Assembly (NCBI RefSeq): GCF_025252405.1
Contig: NZ_CP104307.1
Span: 186,001 to 250,000 of the forward strand
Direction of reading: 5' to 3'
Source of the DNA: Flavobacterium sp. TR2
GTDB lineage: Bacteria > Bacteroidota > Bacteroidia > Flavobacteriales > Flavobacteriaceae
Length of the DNA: 64,000 nucleotides
Each line of letters begins with the position of its first letter. The first letter of the stretch is position 1. The notes beneath the pieces are model-generated. The model was given only the letters and a program-made list of their open reading frames with translations. It was not told where the DNA came from and ran no database searches. Positions 62,319-64,000 of the stretch are shown one piece after another. The position numbers and the translations under genes were made by a program.

Positions 62319-62786
62319 TTAGTATATTGTTAATACCCCACCGTTTGTAAGTGTTAAACCATCCGAAAAAGTAGCAACAAAAGCCAAACGGATTGTTTTG
62401 CTTCCTGTACCACTAAACGCAGGATTAGAGCTTAATGCAGAAGAATTAAATAAAGCAGTTGCTCCATCTTTATCTACTGTTGCATCTGCTACCTTCGCTC
62501 CAACGACCACAGCACCAGAAGCTGCTGTATCATTATGAATCTCAAGCGATTTAAGTGTTACACCTTCTTTTAAAAATGTGTAAATAAAAATAGGTTTCCC
62601 TAAATCTGTACGCAAAAATTTTGCATCAGCAGCTGTCCTAACTGGATTCGTGCTTGCTCCAAGCACTGGCCTTCCGCTTGCTTGTGGCATTGACCTATCA
62701 TCACCAATATCATTACTGCAAGAAGCAAATACCACAAATAAAACCAATAAAGAAAATTGTTTTATATATTTTTTCATGTTTTTCAT
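62319..62786 (-). CDS. Small lipoprotein of unknown function downstream of a SusD-like gene
   Basis: The 155-residue protein has the lipobox FASC (Cys23 when started at 62786; Met 4 at 62777 is equally possible). The mature part begins SNDIGDDRS, has a small beta-rich domain and ends TNGGVLTIY. I recognise no named family. It starts 8 bases after the SusD-like gene, so it is probably part of that outer-membrane uptake unit as a surface or periplasmic accessory. Confidence 0.8.
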   Translation of the reverse strand: MKNMKKYIKQFSLLVLFVVFASCSNDIGDDRSMPQASGRPVLGASTNPVRTAADAKFLRTDLGKPIFIYTFLKEGVTLKSLEIHNDTAASGAVVVGAKVADATVDKDGATALFNSSALSSNPAFSGTGSKTIRLAFVATFSDGLTLTNGGVLTIY

Positions 62787-62794
62787 TTTAAATA

Positions 62795-64000
62795 TTATTT
62801 ATCCCAAAAAAGTGGAGTATATAAGAAGTCTCCTCCAATTGCAGCTGCTGCAGCCTTATAATTGGTAGGATTTAGAGTTTGCTCTCTAATTGGGTAAGTC
62901 ATTCTTACAGGAACTTGACCTTTAGCAGCTGGGTCAGCAGTAGCCGGTGCGGTAAGTGCTGGAAAGTTTAATCTTCTTGCCGAAGTCCATCCTTCAAATC
63001 CTCTATTATACGAGGCATACCAAGCTTGCTGTCCAATTTTTTGCTGCCAAGTAGGTGCTGCGGTAACATAAGCAACAGCAGGATTGGCTAAATAAGTTGT
63101 AATACTAGATTGAGCTACTCCCCAATCCTGCATCGAAGCAGTAATTGCATCATTATAGTACGCTTCAGCAGTACCTCCAACAGCAACACCTCTTTCTACA
63201 GCTTCAGCCAATAAAAATTGAACTTCTGCGTAATCTAATAAAGTCGCTGGAAAAGTTGGTGCCTGAATTGCATCACTGACATGAGTAAAACTACCGTAAC
63301 TATTTTTGACACCCGGCACTCCTCCTACATATGGCATTTTGTTGCTAGCAAAATACGCTACTCTTCTCGGATCATTTAAAGCATTCAAAGCATCAACAAA
63401 TGGTTTGGCAGGTACAAAATCATGTCTTCCTGAGAATACCATATCTACATAAAGTGGATTTGTGTTTGGTAAAGCATTCATATAAACAACCTTTGCATTA
63501 TCTGCATTAGAAGTAAAAGCTCCCTTTGCCGCTGACGTAATTGTAGCATCAGCCAAAGTATTGTTTAGCCCTGATGCCTTAAGATTGATTCCCAACTGTA
63601 ATTTGATGCTGTTTGCAAATTTCGCCCAGTGTGACATACTATCGCCATAAAGAACATCGGCAGCACCAAATCCTGCATGGCTAACGTCAAGATTAGCAAT
63701 ATCCTTATCTAATCGAGCAATAAGATCTGTATAGATATCAATTGCTTTATCATATTTAGGCAAATAATTATCAGATCCTTTAGAAGCCTCTGAATAAGGA
63801 ATATCTCCAAAAGTGTCCACTAAAATTTTAAAATCGTAAACAGTCAAAATATCAATTAATATCAATTGATTTTTCTTAACTGCTGTTTTTGCAGCAAAAT
63901 CAGGATCGTTTGAAGCAATTACTGACTCAGTCAAATATTTTTTTGCTTTCGTTAAATCACCAATCGGACCTGCAAAATAGGCAGTCCAATGACTATCAGA
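62795..64000 (-). CDS. SusD/RagB-like outer-membrane lipoprotein, 5'-partial
   Basis: The reading frame stays open to the right edge, so the signal peptide and N-terminus are outside the window. The visible 401 residues are a SusD-like_2 fold. They include SDSHWTAYFAGPIGDLTKAKKYLTES near the edge, ILIDILTVYDFKILVDTFGDIPYSEA, HWAKFANSIKLQLGINLKASG and LLDYAEVQFLLAEAVERG. SusD proteins bind nutrients at the surface for a SusC TonB-dependent partner, which is expected just upstream of the edge. The substrate is unknown. Confidence 0.9.
   Translation of the reverse strand, partial: SDSHWTAYFAGPIGDLTKAKKYLTESVIASNDPDFAAKTAVKKNQLILIDILTVYDFKILVDTFGDIPYSEASKGSDNYLPKYDKAIDIYTDLIARLDKDIANLDVSHAGFGAADVLYGDSMSHWAKFANSIKLQLGINLKASGLNNTLADATITSAAKGAFTSNADNAKVVYMNALPNTNPLYVDMVFSGRHDFVPAKPFVDALNALNDPRRVAYFASNKMPYVGGVPGVKNSYGSFTHVSDAIQAPTFPATLLDYAEVQFLLAEAVERGVAVGGTAEAYYNDAITASMQDWGVAQSSITTYLANPAVAYVTAAPTWQQKIGQQAWYASYNRGFEGWTSARRLNFPALTAPATADPAAKGQVPVRMTYPIREQTLNPTNYKAAAAAIGGDFLYTPLFWDK

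Overview
The window is an AT-rich, gene-dense piece of chromosome from a Flavobacterium-like member of the Bacteroidota. The case rests on several things seen together: SusD/RagB, HmuY and DUF2807/head-GIN families, energy-transducing TonB, promoters of the TAnnTTTG type, almost no Shine-Dalgarno sequences, several TTG starts, and short intergenic inverted repeats and heptad arrays typical of that genus. No prophage, insertion sequence, CRISPR array or rRNA operon is visible. One tRNA gene (tRNA-Pro, TGG) and one structured-RNA candidate are present.

Layout, left to right. 1-1.45 kb: the 3' end of a copper-type multicopper oxidase fused to a beta-barrel tail, then a tiny secreted Cys-pair protein. 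1.6-6.7 kb: a DUF4442 thioesterase-like gene, then an envelope-stress type cluster (DUF4870, PadR, PspC, two DUF2807 proteins). 6.85-11.2 kb: trxB, tRNA-Pro with a damaged second copy, a large secreted beta-helix protein and an RlpA-like protein. 11.4-16.7 kb: parA-parB-DUF5683-dapB-lepB-wbqC. 16.9-24 kb (minus strand): an EEP nuclease-like protein, two rhomboid proteases, mutL, a frameshifted DUF6624 gene, ribH and a TPR membrane protein. 24.2-34.4 kb: recF, DUF2461, two glycosyltransferases, a Tat-exported aminotransferase, murB, a PaiB-like protein, an ECF sigma factor, TonB and a PH-domain protein. 34.5-41.4 kb: M48 protease, lipA, gap, a hybrid histidine kinase, lpxK and a YoeB-type toxin-antitoxin pair. 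41.6-46 kb: Nif3-like, coiled-coil protein, alpha/beta hydrolase, ABM monooxygenase and RluF.

46-57.4 kb (minus strand): DUF4173 protein, a winged-helix regulator with a membrane partner, a structured RNA candidate, CorA, folD, ffh, then an operon of two SGNH-fold proteins (one carrying LysM) and an MBOAT acyltransferase. 57.6-64 kb: a haem-uptake type locus (TonB-dependent receptor plus HmuY lipoprotein, with divergent DUF6607), then a small lipoprotein and a SusD-like protein cut by the right edge.

Most genes are core housekeeping. The most interesting accessory signals are: (i) two near-identical palindromes, ACTTTG-N5-CAAAGT, in front of the winged-helix regulator operon and the DUF4173 gene, implying a small autoregulated membrane regulon; (ii) the MBOAT/LysM-SGNH/SGNH operon, a candidate cell-surface or peptidoglycan O-acylation system; (iii) a closed multi-branched RNA-like element at about 48.58-48.69 kb; (iv) a tRNA-Pro copy whose anticodon and T arms have been replaced by palindromes; (v) single-base loss in the DUF6624 gene; (vi) loss of metal-binding residues in MutL and in a zinc-ribbon family protein.
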